Positions 23,996 through 33,107 of a stretch of DNA of 64,000 nt are shown here, piece by piece. The translations under genes were made by a program, and so were the position numbers. The DNA comes from Cryobacterium glucosi. GTDB lineage: Bacteria; Actinomycetota; Actinomycetes; Actinomycetales; Microbacteriaceae. The notes beneath the pieces are model-generated. The model had not been told where the DNA came from, did no database searches, and saw only the letters and a list, made by a program, of their open reading frames with translations. The stretch lies in NCBI RefSeq assembly GCF_004402235.1, contig NZ_SOFS01000018.1:62001-126000 (forward strand), written 5' to 3'. Within the stretch, counting starts at the first letter, position 1; each line of letters starts with the position of its first letter.

Positions 23996-26900
23996 CAGGG
24001 AGCGAGGAGCGCCCGGATGTCCTCCGCGGTGAAGTCGTCGCCGACATCCGCTGCCGTCGCCGCGCCGTCGAGGCCCGCGCCGTCGAGGCCCGCGCCATCG
24101 AGTACCGAGCCGACGAGACGCGCCTTGCGCTCCTTGAGCGCCATCACCTTGTCCTCGATGGTGTCCGCGGCCACGAGCCGGTAGACCATGACCGTGCGGG
24201 TCTGGCCGATGCGGTGGGTGCGGTCGATCGCCTGCGTCTCCGTCGCCGGGTTCCACCACGGGTCGAGCAGGAAGACGTAGTCCGCCTCGGTCAGGTTGAG
24301 GCCGAAGCCGCCGGCCTTGAGGCTGATCAGGAACACCGGCGCCGTGCCGCTCTTGAACCGGTCGATCACCTCTGAGCGCTTCAGCGTCGAGCCGTCGAGG
24401 TAGCAGTACGGGGTGCCCTGGGCGTCGAGGCGTGCGGCTGCCTTGCCGAGGAACGAGGTGAACTGGCTGAACACGAGCGCCCGGTGACCCTCGGCGACGA
24501 CGTCGTCGAGCTGGTCGAAGAGGGCGTCGAGCTTGCTCGAGGGCACGTCCGCGTAGGTGTCGCCGAGCAGGGACGGGTCGAGGCTCAGCATCCGCAGCAG
24601 GGTCAGCGACCGGAACACGATGAACCGGTTCGCGTCGAGGTCCTCGATCAGCCCGAAGAGTTTCTGCCGTTCGCGCTGCAGGAAGGTGTCGTAGAGCGCG
24701 CGGTGCCGGGGATTCAGCTCGATGCGCAGTACCTGCTCCTGTTTCTCGGGCAGTTCGCGGGCGACGACGTCCTTGGTGCGGCGCAGGATCAGGGGGCGGA
24801 TGCGGCGGCGCAGCCGGGTGATCAGCGCCGGGTTGCCGGGTTGCCCGGCGTCGTCTGTTGTGCCGGCAGGTCTCACGCCGTGTTCGTCGCGGTTCTCGAT
24901 CGGGCGGACGTACTCCTCGCTGAACCGGCGGGCGGAGGGGAACAGGCCGGGTGCGACGATCGCGAACAGGGACCAGAGTTCGAGAAGCCGGTTCTCCATC
25001 GGCGTCCCGGTGATGGCGAGCTTGAAGGGCGTGTCGAGGTCGCGGGCGCAGGCGTGCAGCCGGGAGGCGTGGTTCTTCAGGAATTGCGCCTCGTCGAGGA
25101 TCAGCCCTGCCCAGCCCTGGGCGCGGTACGCCGCGAAGTCGAGACGGAAGAGCGTGTATGAGGTGACGATCACGTCGTGGTGCGCGACGGCATCCGCGAG
25201 CGTCGTGCCGCCGCGGCCGAGGACGGTCGACTGGGTCGTCTCGACGCCGTGCACGCGGAGCCCGGGGGTGAAGCGGGCGGCCTCGGCGATCCAGTTGGAG
25301 ACGACGGAGGTCGGGGCGACCACGAGGAACGGGCGGCGCGGTACGGCGGGTGCGGCGCCGGATTCGCGCGTCGCGTGTTCGATCAGGGCAAGCGCCTGCA
25401 GGGTCTTGCCGAGGCCCATGTCGTCGGCGAGGATGCCGCCGAGGCGATGCTTCCAGAGGAAGGCGAGCCAGGCGAAGCCCTCGCGCTGGTACGGGCGCAG
25501 GGTCGCGGTCACTCCCTCGGGCACAGGAACGGGCTCGAGGAGGCCATGGCCGTCGCCGTCACGGTCGCCGGCGTCGACCGCGCGGGTCCGTTCGAGCAGC
25601 CCGGACACCGCGGACCGCCAGGCCGTTGCTTGCTCGGTGTGTTCGGCGAGGTCCTCGAACTCGGCCCAGAGCTGGGCCTGGTAGCGGCTGATCCGCAGCC
25701 CGGTCTCCCACTCGGTGAGGCTGCGGGCCTCGTCGATGAGCGTCCGCAGGCGCTCGAACGCGGGCTGGCGCAGCGAGAGATAGGTGTTGTCGATCATGAG
25801 CAGCTTCGGCTTGCCCAGGGCGAGTGCCTTGAACAGTGGGCCGAAGGGCACGGTGCGGCCGTCGATCGTGACGATCACGCCGAGGTCGAACCAGTCCCTC
25901 TGGTTCGTCTCGACCGTGGTGATGGTCAGTTCGGGCGTCGCGGTGAGTTCGCGGTAGCCCGGATCCGCGCCGATCCGGTCGATCCGCAGCCCTCTCAGCT
26001 CGTCGAGCCGGGGGAGTTCCTCTGAGGTGAATTCGGCCGCGTCGAGCCCACGGAGCGTGTCCGGAGGCGAGCCGGGTGCGGTGCCTGGGTGAGTTGCGGA
26101 GAAAACACCGTCGCGGCGCGGAGGAAGGTGCTTTGTCCGCAACTCGACCGCCGCGATGAGCGCGGCCTCCGCGGAGGCGTCCCGACCGGCGGGGCGGCCG
26201 GGGCCAGGGCCGGCGTCGAGAGGGACGCGCGTGACGGCACGGCCCTCGCGGTACTCCCAGTCCCAGGCGAGGCTCAGCGCCTGCTTGGGGAGGAAGCGCA
26301 CGGTGAGCACCAGGACGGGAGCGGCGGCCGCCGGGAAGCTCACCGAGGCATCCGTGCTCGTCACCGGGAGCGCATGACGGAGGCTCGGGTAGAAGTCGCC
26401 GAGGAACTCGGCCGTCTCGGACGCGGGCACGGCCACGGTGGCGGGCACCCCGAGCAGGCGGCTCTGCTCCGGACCGAGCGGGCCGCGGGTGGGTGCGAAG
26501 AGGAAGGACAGGGCGAGGGCGGGGGACCGGGGCGGGGACTTCGTCGAGGTCGGGGTCGACGACGCGGGGGGTGTCTGCGCATAGACGTAGACGCCGTGGC
26601 TGCCGATCGCGCCGGCCTGGGCCGGGGGCTGCGCATCGCCGTCGATCGTGAGTGTCGTGGTCAGGCGCAGTCCGGGCGCGCTTTCAGCAGGAGCCGTTGC
26701 CGCGGTCTCGGACGGGGATTGCGTCACGTCGAGTGCGACCACGGCTTCCGCCGCCACCGTGACGGTCGCGCCCTTCTTCGTGCCGACGAGCGCGATCCCG
26801 AGCCGGCGCGCTTCGCCGAGGTGGGCCCAGAGCAGGGAACTCTCGAAGTCGTCGAGGTAGAGCCAGTCGGCCTCCTGGCTCGTGTACACCCCGCGCACCG

Positions 26901-27285
26901 CGCGGTTCAGGGCCCAGAGCTCGCTGAGCCAGCGCTTGTGCTCGGGATTGAGGGCGAGCCGGTTCACGTGGAAGCTCAGCTGGTTCCATGTCACGCTGCC
27001 ACGCACCCAGTTGCCACGCGCGTTCAGGACGACCGGGCGCACGCCGAGCCTGAGCGTGCCGTGGCCACCGCGGAGGCTCGTGACCGTCTGCGCCGTCGGC
27101 CCGCGCCAGCGTTCATCGGTGCGCGGGGTCAGCTCGCGCAGCTCGAACTGGAGTCCCATCGCCGTCGGGGCTGCGGTTCCCGGGGACGTCGCGGCGCTCC
27201 CCAGTGCTCCGGCGGGCGGTCCAGCGAGGCTCCGGGCGCGCATCCGCCACCCCGGTGCCGGTGCAAGGGGCCCGGTCTGCGACAT
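23995..27285 (-). CDS. SNF2-family DEAD/DEAH-box helicase
   Basis: A 1096-aa Swi2/Snf2-type ATPase (HepA/RapA group). The N-terminal 600 residues are poorly conserved. Helicase motifs are then: DDMGLGKTLQALALIEH (I), VAPTSVVSNWIAEAARF (Ia), ILDEAQFLKN (II), ITGTPMENRLLELWSLF (III), VFSQFTSFLG (IV), ISLKAGGFGLNLTEADYV (V) and DRTHRIGQTRTVMVYRLVA (VI). It should translocate on duplex DNA and remodel protein-DNA or RNA polymerase complexes. The C-terminus has a short repeat GAGLDGAGLDGA. GGGGGA precedes the ATG. Confidence 0.93.
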   Translation of the reverse strand: MSQTGPLAPAPGWRMRARSLAGPPAGALGSAATSPGTAAPTAMGLQFELRELTPRTDERWRGPTAQTVTSLRGGHGTLRLGVRPVVLNARGNWVRGSVTWNQLSFHVNRLALNPEHKRWLSELWALNRAVRGVYTSQEADWLYLDDFESSLLWAHLGEARRLGIALVGTKKGATVTVAAEAVVALDVTQSPSETAATAPAESAPGLRLTTTLTIDGDAQPPAQAGAIGSHGVYVYAQTPPASSTPTSTKSPPRSPALALSFLFAPTRGPLGPEQSRLLGVPATVAVPASETAEFLGDFYPSLRHALPVTSTDASVSFPAAAAPVLVLTVRFLPKQALSLAWDWEYREGRAVTRVPLDAGPGPGRPAGRDASAEAALIAAVELRTKHLPPRRDGVFSATHPGTAPGSPPDTLRGLDAAEFTSEELPRLDELRGLRIDRIGADPGYRELTATPELTITTVETNQRDWFDLGVIVTIDGRTVPFGPLFKALALGKPKLLMIDNTYLSLRQPAFERLRTLIDEARSLTEWETGLRISRYQAQLWAEFEDLAEHTEQATAWRSAVSGLLERTRAVDAGDRDGDGHGLLEPVPVPEGVTATLRPYQREGFAWLAFLWKHRLGGILADDMGLGKTLQALALIEHATRESGAAPAVPRRPFLVVAPTSVVSNWIAEAARFTPGLRVHGVETTQSTVLGRGGTTLADAVAHHDVIVTSYTLFRLDFAAYRAQGWAGLILDEAQFLKNHASRLHACARDLDTPFKLAITGTPMENRLLELWSLFAIVAPGLFPSARRFSEEYVRPIENRDEHGVRPAGTTDDAGQPGNPALITRLRRRIRPLILRRTKDVVARELPEKQEQVLRIELNPRHRALYDTFLQRERQKLFGLIEDLDANRFIVFRSLTLLRMLSLDPSLLGDTYADVPSSKLDALFDQLDDVVAEGHRALVFSQFTSFLGKAAARLDAQGTPYCYLDGSTLKRSEVIDRFKSGTAPVFLISLKAGGFGLNLTEADYVFLLDPWWNPATETQAIDRTHRIGQTRTVMVYRLVAADTIEDKVMALKERKARLVGSVLDGAGLDGAGLDGAATAADVGDDFTAEDIRALLAP

Positions 27286-27312
27286 TCCCCCATGCTCTCA
27301 CGCTCCCGCAGC

Positions 27313-29496
27313 TCAGGGCAGCGGATGCACCCCGGCCGCATCGAGGATCCACGCGTTGTCGAAGGCGATTTCCCGCCAGCGGGCGTAGCGCCCGGACACC
27401 CCGCCGTGGCCGGCGGACATCTCGGTCTTGAGCAGGACATCCGCCCCGACCTCGCGCAGGTGCGCGACCCACTTCGCCGGTTCCACGTAGAGCACGCGGG
27501 TGTCGTTGAGGCTCGTGACCGCGAGGATCCGCGGGTAGTGCGTGTCTCGAACGTTCTCGACCGGTGAGTAGGACTTGATGTACGCGTAGACCTCCGGGTC
27601 GTGCAGCGGGTCTCCCCACTCGTCCCACTCGATGACCGTGAGCGGCAGCGAGGGGTCGAGGATCGACGTGAGCGGGTCGACGAACGGCACGCCGGCGAGG
27701 ATGCCGGAGAACAGCTCGGGGGCGAGGTTCGCGACGGCGCCCATCAGCAGGCCGCCGGCGCTGCGGCCCTCGGCGACGAGCCGGTCGGGCGCGGTGAGCC
27801 CCGCATCGATCAGGTGATGTGCGCAGTCGATGAAATCGGTGAAGCTGTTGCGCTTCTCGAGCTCCTTGCCGTGCTCGTACCAGAGCCGGCCGAGTTCGCC
27901 GCCGCCGCGCACGTGCGCGATCGCGTAGACGAGTCCGCGGTCGAGCAGGCTGAGCCGGGCGATGCTGAAGGTCGGGTCGATGCTGATCTCGTAGGACCCA
28001 TAGCCGTAGAGCAGGGTCGGCGCGGGTTCGCCGGGGGTGACCAGGTCACTCCGGTAGACGAGCGAGATCGGCACGCGGGTGCCGTCCGCGGCCGTCGCCC
28101 ACTCGCGGCGCTGTTCGTACCTCGCCGGGTCGTACGCGCCGAGCACGGTCTGCTGCTTGAGCAGGCGGCGCTCGCCGGTCGCGACGACGAGGTCGTAGAC
28201 GGTCGACGGGGTGACGAAGCTCGTGTAGCCGAACCGGATCGTCGGCTGCTCCCACTCGGGGTTCGCCCCTGTGCCTGCCGTGAAGAGCGGTTCGTCGAAG
28301 GCGAGCTCGGTGAACGTGAGCGGGCGGGCAGCGTCGGCGGTCGCAGCGGATGCCTCGGCCTCGGTCCCGAGCGACGCGATCGCCACCTGCGTCAAGCCGT
28401 CCCGCCGGTACTCGGCGATGACGAAGTCGCGAAACGCGTCGACGCCTTCGAGCCGGACGGATTCGTCGTGCGGCAGCAGCATCCGCCGGGGGCCGTGCGG
28501 GTCTCCGGCGGCGACGTCGACGAGTTCGAAGTTGACGGCCTGGTCGTTGTGCACGATGAGGAGCCGGTCCTCCCCGGCGAGGACGGCGTGCTCCACGTCG
28601 TACTCGACGCCGTCGCGGCGCGGCCAGACGATTGCGAACTCGCCGGTGGGATCGCTCGTGTCGAGCAGCCGGGTTTCGGTCGTCACGCTCGAGCCGGCCT
28701 CGATCAGCAGGTACTTGCGGCTGCGGGTCAGCCCGATGCCGACCCAGAACCGGTCGTCGGGTTCGTGGAAGACCTGCGCGTCGCTCGAGGGGTCTGTGCC
28801 GATCTCGTGCCGCCAGACGGTGTCGGGGCGCCAGGCCTCGTCGACGGTCGTGTAGAAGAGGTAGCGGCCACTCGGTTCGAACAGGGCGTCCTCGCCGGTA
28901 TCGGTTATCTCGTCGGCGAGATTCTCGCCCGTCGTGAGGTCGCGCACCCGGATCGTGTACCGCTCGTCACCCTCGGTGTCGACGGCGTAGAGAAGCCGGG
29001 TGGCGTCTGCGCTCACGTCGAAGCTGCCGAGGGCGTAGAACTCGTGGCCGGCCGCCTCGGCGTTGTCGTCGAGCAGCACCTGCTCACCGGGGAGGCCTGC
29101 CCGGACGGTGCCGGACGTTCCGGCGTCGACGGCTTCGGGGTCCAGGATCGGCGGCGCCCAGTCGTCCGGGCCCGAGATCGGGGCGCGGCAGTGGATGCCG
29201 TATTCCTGGCCCTCCACCGTGCGGGTGTAGTACCACCACCGGCCCTCCCGCACGGGCACGCTGAGGTCGGTCTCGCGGGTGCGCGCCTTGATCTCGTCGA
29301 ACAGCTGCTCCCGGAGCGGTGCGAGCCGCGCGGTGCGGGCATCCGTGTACGCGTTTTCGGCCTCGAGATGGGCGAGGACCTCCGGGCTTTCCTTGTCGCG
29401 CAACCACTCGTAGTCGTCGGTGAAGAGGTCGCTGTGGTGCAGGCGTTCGACGGGCTTCTTCGCGGCGAGGGGAGGGACGACGGCAGCTGTAGTCAT
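27313..29496 (-). CDS. ptrB: Oligopeptidase B (S9 family serine peptidase)
   Basis: A 727-aa prolyl-oligopeptidase-family enzyme with an N-terminal beta-propeller and a C-terminal alpha/beta-hydrolase. The catalytic Ser is in GRSAGGLLMGAVANL, the Asp in SLNDTRVLYVEPAKW and the His in EMSAGHGGVSGR. Acidic residues near WDEWGDP fit the trypsin-like preference for Arg/Lys of oligopeptidase B. It has no signal peptide and so is cytosolic. The ATG at 29496 diverges from the HAD phosphatase gene. Confidence 0.92.
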   Translation of the reverse strand: MTTAAVVPPLAAKKPVERLHHSDLFTDDYEWLRDKESPEVLAHLEAENAYTDARTARLAPLREQLFDEIKARTRETDLSVPVREGRWWYYTRTVEGQEYGIHCRAPISGPDDWAPPILDPEAVDAGTSGTVRAGLPGEQVLLDDNAEAAGHEFYALGSFDVSADATRLLYAVDTEGDERYTIRVRDLTTGENLADEITDTGEDALFEPSGRYLFYTTVDEAWRPDTVWRHEIGTDPSSDAQVFHEPDDRFWVGIGLTRSRKYLLIEAGSSVTTETRLLDTSDPTGEFAIVWPRRDGVEYDVEHAVLAGEDRLLIVHNDQAVNFELVDVAAGDPHGPRRMLLPHDESVRLEGVDAFRDFVIAEYRRDGLTQVAIASLGTEAEASAATADAARPLTFTELAFDEPLFTAGTGANPEWEQPTIRFGYTSFVTPSTVYDLVVATGERRLLKQQTVLGAYDPARYEQRREWATAADGTRVPISLVYRSDLVTPGEPAPTLLYGYGSYEISIDPTFSIARLSLLDRGLVYAIAHVRGGGELGRLWYEHGKELEKRNSFTDFIDCAHHLIDAGLTAPDRLVAEGRSAGGLLMGAVANLAPELFSGILAGVPFVDPLTSILDPSLPLTVIEWDEWGDPLHDPEVYAYIKSYSPVENVRDTHYPRILAVTSLNDTRVLYVEPAKWVAHLREVGADVLLKTEMSAGHGGVSGRYARWREIAFDNAWILDAAGVHPLP

Positions 29497-29583
29497 GGTG
29501 TTCAGCGTACTGAGGCTGGAGACGAGGGAGAATTGGGGGAGTACCGAAGCCGGCTATCGCGGTTTCACGGAAGGAAACAGCAC

Positions 29584-30312
29584 ATGGAGCAGGGCCTCAC
29601 CACCGCCGTAAGCATGACGGAGAGCAGCACGAGCACCAGCACGGATGGCGCAACAGGGCACGTTCTCCTCGGCCGGGTTTTCGATGCGGTCCTCTTCGAT
29701 ATGGACGGCACCCTGGTCGACTCGACGCGGGCCGTGAACCGGGCGTGGATGCGCTGGGGAGCCGAAGCGGGCCTCGGCCCGTCATTCACCGGGGCCGAAC
29801 ACGGGGTGCCCGCCCGGCAGATGGTCGCCAGGCTCGTTCCCGAGGACAAGATCGAGTGGTCGATCGGCCGGGTGCTCGAACTCGAACTCGACGACCTCGA
29901 GGGCATCGTGATTCTTCCCGGGGCCGCGGAACTGATGCAGAGCCTGCCGGAGGGCCGCCGCGCCATCGTCACCTCGTGCGCCCGTTCGTTGTGCCTCGCC
30001 CGGCTCGAGTCGGCCGGCTTCCCGGTGCCGGCGACCGTCGTGACGATCGACGACACTCCGCGCGGCAAGCCGTTCCCTGAGCCCTTCCTGGCTGCGGCCG
30101 CCCGGCTCGGCGCCGACCCGCGTCGCTGTGTCGTGGTCGAAGACGCGCCGGCGGGCCTCGAGGCGGGTCGCGCGGCCGGATGCCTGACGATCGGTGTCGC
30201 CGGAACGCACACCATGGACCAGCTCGACGCCGATCTCGTCGTGCCGAGCCTCGACCGCCTGCGGATCAGTATCCGCGACAACGGCGTCGTCTTCGAGCTC
30301 CTCCCCGAATAG
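29584..30312 (+). CDS. HAD-family sugar phosphatase
   Basis: A 242-aa HAD subfamily IA hydrolase. Motif I is LFDMDGTLVDS (D39 nucleophile, D41 acid), motif II the Thr-Ser of AIVTSCARS, motif III GKPFPEPFLAAA, and motif IV VVEDAPAGLEAGRAAG. It resembles glycerol-3-phosphate/2-deoxyglucose-6-phosphate phosphatases. ATG 29584 has AAGGA about 8 nt upstream; a second Met at residue 11 is possible because the first 25 residues are Thr/Ser-rich and not conserved. Confidence 0.87.
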   Translation: MEQGLTTAVSMTESSTSTSTDGATGHVLLGRVFDAVLFDMDGTLVDSTRAVNRAWMRWGAEAGLGPSFTGAEHGVPARQMVARLVPEDKIEWSIGRVLELELDDLEGIVILPGAAELMQSLPEGRRAIVTSCARSLCLARLESAGFPVPATVVTIDDTPRGKPFPEPFLAAAARLGADPRRCVVVEDAPAGLEAGRAAGCLTIGVAGTHTMDQLDADLVVPSLDRLRISIRDNGVVFELLPE

Positions 30313-30332
30313 CCCTTCGGGGCAGGGGCACC

Positions 30333-30719
30333 TCAGGACTGGTAGATCTCGAGCGGCAGGCCGTCGGGGTCCCGGAAGAAGAACATCGCCTTGTGCGTGT
30401 TCGGGTCGACCCGCAGCTCCTCGCAGGCGACGCCCGTGCCGAGGAGCTCCGCGCGCGTGCCGGGAACGTCGTCGACCTCGAACGCGAGGTGGCGCAGGCC
30501 GAGCGCCTCCGGGCCGCTGCGCCGGGGCGGGGTGTCCGGGAACGAGAACAACTCGAGGATGTACTCGCCGTTCAGGGCGAGCTTGCCCATCCAGGAATCG
30601 CGCTCGGCCCGGAAGTACTCCGCCTCGAGCGTGCAGCCCACGACGTCGACGTAGAACCGCTTCGAACGCTCGTAGTCGCTCGCGATGATGGCGATGTGGT
30701 GAACCCGGTTGATCAGCAT
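30333..30719 (-). CDS. VOC-family protein (YaeR/GloA2-like)
   Basis: A 128-aa glyoxalase-fold protein: VHHIAIIASDYERSKRFYVDVVG, then GEYILELFSFPD, LRHLAFEVDD and RDPDGLPLEIYQS. His, Glu, His and Glu at these places form the VOC metal site. It is like YaeR, whose substrate is not established. GGGAGG touches the ATG, and a -10-like CAGGCT lies 6 nt further up, so a leaderless transcript is possible. Convergent with the HAD gene. Confidence 0.88.
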   Translation of the reverse strand: MLINRVHHIAIIASDYERSKRFYVDVVGCTLEAEYFRAERDSWMGKLALNGEYILELFSFPDTPPRRSGPEALGLRHLAFEVDDVPGTRAELLGTGVACEELRVDPNTHKAMFFFRDPDGLPLEIYQS

Positions 30720-30832
30720 CCTCCCAGCCTGACACAGCCGTTTCTGTGAGTCTCATAGCCCGAGTCCAGAAAACACCCGGGACCGGCAACTATCGTGAAG
30801 ATTCTGACCATGGAACGCAATAAGGGGTTTTG

Positions 30833-32137
30833 TTGACGAATCACAGACCCGAGGGTCGCGCGGACGCCCGCAGGCACGCACGGGCGGCAACGCTCATCCG
30901 CCATCGGCGCCGACCGAGCCGCAGCCACACGATGCTGACCCTGATCAAGGCGCTTGCGCTCACGCTCGCCGTCGTCCTCGTGAGCGGCGTCTCCGTTGCG
31001 GCCATCGCGGTGAGCCAGTTCGCAACGAAGGTCTCCGCTAACGCGGTCGACATCTCCAACGGGGCGACCGACCTGCCCGCGATTCCCCAGCTCGGTTCCT
31101 TCGAGGGCGGCTTCAATGTCCTCGTCGTCGGGGTGGACAACTCCCTCACCCAGTCCGCAGCCTATGGCGACCGCACCGGCACCCTCAACGACGTCAACAT
31201 TCTGCTGCACGTCTCCGCCGACCATAAGAGCGCGGTCGTGATCAGCATTCCCCGTGACCTCGTCGTCAACCAGCCGGCCTGCACGGACCCCGATACCGGG
31301 AAGGTGGCGAAGGCCGCGACGTCCACGGCCATGAACGCGTCCTTCGGACGGGGCGGCCTCGGCTGCGTGGTCTCGACCGTTTCGTCGCTGACCGGGCTGA
31401 CCATTCCGTACGCGGGTCTGATCTCCTTCGAGGGCACGGTCGCGATGGCCGACGCCGTCGGGGGCGTCCCGGTCTGCCTCAACGACGCGATCAAGGACCC
31501 GTACACGGGACTCGACCTTCCCGCGGGAACGAGCGTCGTCTCCGGAACCGCCGCCCTCGCCTACCTGCGCAGCCGCCACGGCGTCGGCGACGGCAGCGAC
31601 CTGTCCCGGATCTCCTCGCAGCAGGCCTACATGTCCTCGCTGATGCGCGTGATGAAGAGCAGCGCGACGCTCACCGACGTGTCGAAGCTGTCGGCCCTCG
31701 CGACGGCCGCGGGGACGAACCTGAAACTCTCCACGTCCCTCGCCAACATCCCGACCATGGTCGGCATGGCGCTCGCCCTGAAGGACATCGACCTGAACCA
31801 GCTCGTGTTCGTGCAATACCCGTCGGCGACCGACCCGCAGGACACCAACAAGCTGGTACCGTCGACCGCCCTTGCCAAGAAGCTGTTCGCCGCGGTCACG
31901 GCCGACCAGTCCTTCACCCTCGACGCCAAATCCCTCGGCAACAGCGCCGAACTCGACCCGACGGCGGCGCCGGCCGCAACGCCGACGCCGACCCCCACCC
32001 CCACTGCCTCGGCCACCGGTGCGGCAACGGGCACTCCGACGCCCGCGGCAACGGATGCAGCTGCTCCCGTCGAGATCGCCGGGCTGCGCGGCCAGACCGC
32101 GAGCCAGCAGACCTGCTCGATCGCCTTCAACTACTGA
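30833..32137 (+). CDS. LytR-CpsA-Psr (LCP) family cell-wall polymer transferase
   Basis: About 434 aa. A basic cytosolic N-terminus (RRHARAATLIRHRRRP) precedes one TM (about 37-60), then the extracellular LCP domain: FNVLVVGVDNS, GTLNDVNILLHV, VVISIPRDLVV, ISFEGTVAMADAVGGVPVCL and ALAYLRSRHGVGDGSDLSRISSQQ. Arg and Asp in these motifs bind the polyprenyl pyrophosphate substrate. LCP enzymes link teichoic acids or other glycopolymers to peptidoglycan. A Thr/Pro repeat (TPTPTPT) and a Cys near the end form the tail. TTG 30833 is chosen for its spacing of 6 nt from AGGGG. Confidence 0.87.
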   Translation: MTNHRPEGRADARRHARAATLIRHRRRPSRSHTMLTLIKALALTLAVVLVSGVSVAAIAVSQFATKVSANAVDISNGATDLPAIPQLGSFEGGFNVLVVGVDNSLTQSAAYGDRTGTLNDVNILLHVSADHKSAVVISIPRDLVVNQPACTDPDTGKVAKAATSTAMNASFGRGGLGCVVSTVSSLTGLTIPYAGLISFEGTVAMADAVGGVPVCLNDAIKDPYTGLDLPAGTSVVSGTAALAYLRSRHGVGDGSDLSRISSQQAYMSSLMRVMKSSATLTDVSKLSALATAAGTNLKLSTSLANIPTMVGMALALKDIDLNQLVFVQYPSATDPQDTNKLVPSTALAKKLFAAVTADQSFTLDAKSLGNSAELDPTAAPAATPTPTPTPTASATGAATGTPTPAATDAAAPVEIAGLRGQTASQQTCSIAFNY

Positions 32138-32294
32138 TCCAGGGGCCCGTCGAGCTGCTCCGAGCGCACTCCGCCGAGCGCACCCCGATGATTCGCGAAC
32201 GAGGGATCACGGATCAGTGGACCCTGCGCTGTTCTTTCGCGCGCCCTGGTGCTAACGTCATCTTGTTCAGTTGACTTATATCTAGGAGAGTGAG

Positions 32295-33107
32295 ATGAAT
32301 TCTCGAGATCTCCGGCGGCAGGTCCTCGTCGTGATCGGCGCGCTCGTCGCCCTCGTCGGATCCTTCATCGGGTCAGGTGCCGCGGGCGGCACCCCCATCC
32401 AGAACGCCGCCGGCGGCGCGCTTGCCGCTGACGCGACCCTGATCGCCCCTGCCGTCCCCGCGTTCGCGATCTGGACGCCGATCTATCTCGGCCTGGTCGG
32501 GTACGCCATCTGGCAGTGCCTGCCGGCGCAGCGGAGCGATCCCCGTCAGCGTCTGCTCGGATACCCGGTCCTGGCGTCCCTGATCCTGAATGCCGCGTGG
32601 ATCCTGAGCATCCAGTTCGACCAGCTGTGGCTCAGCGTGCCCGTCATCGTGGCCCTGCTCGCTGTCCTCGTCTGCACCTTCCGGCTCACCCTGGCCTCAC
32701 GCCCGAAGAACCTCGTCGAAACGATCATCCTCGACGGGACCATGGGCCTCTACCTCGGCTGGGTCTGTGTCGCGACCGCTGCGAACGTGACGGCCGTGCT
32801 CGTCGTCGCCGGCTTCACGGGCTTCGGGCTCGACCCTGACCTCTGGGCGGTCGCCGTCATCGCGGTCGCCACCGTCGTCGGCGGGTTGCTCGCGATCAGC
32901 GGTCACGGCAGGCTCGCCCCTGCGGCCTCCCTCGCCTGGGGGCTCGGTTGGCTCGCCGTCGCACGGCTCGGCGGAACACCGCCTTCCGTGCCCGCCGGTG
33001 TCGCGGCCATCGTCGGCGCCGTGCTCGTGATCGCCCTGACCGTCGGCGCGCGCCTGCGCATGGCGAAGCTTCCCGTCTCCCCGCCGACCCGAATGGTAAT
33101 CGCATGA
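32295..33107 (+). CDS. TspO/MBR-like tryptophan-rich sensory protein
   Basis: A 270-aa integral membrane protein with about 7-8 hydrophobic segments. FAIWTPIYLGLVGYAIWQ is the conserved block of TspO-related actinobacterial proteins, and LILNAAWILSIQFDQLWLS follows. It may bind tetrapyrroles or act in stress sensing; the exact ligand is not clear. A good AGGAG (32284-32288) precedes the ATG. Its stop overlaps the exporter start (ATGA), so the two are co-translated. The upstream region has a -10-like TAACGT at 32253-32258 and the AT-rich stretch TTGACTTATATCTAGG. Confidence 0.83.
   Translation: MNSRDLRRQVLVVIGALVALVGSFIGSGAAGGTPIQNAAGGALAADATLIAPAVPAFAIWTPIYLGLVGYAIWQCLPAQRSDPRQRLLGYPVLASLILNAAWILSIQFDQLWLSVPVIVALLAVLVCTFRLTLASRPKNLVETIILDGTMGLYLGWVCVATAANVTAVLVVAGFTGFGLDPDLWAVAVIAVATVVGGLLAISGHGRLAPAASLAWGLGWLAVARLGGTPPSVPAGVAAIVGAVLVIALTVGARLRMAKLPVSPPTRMVIA

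Noticed and set aside
30312-30323. Terminator GCCC-TTCG-GGGC between the HAD and VOC genes
   Set aside because: Only a 4-bp stem, no U-tract. It may fold but is too weak to call.
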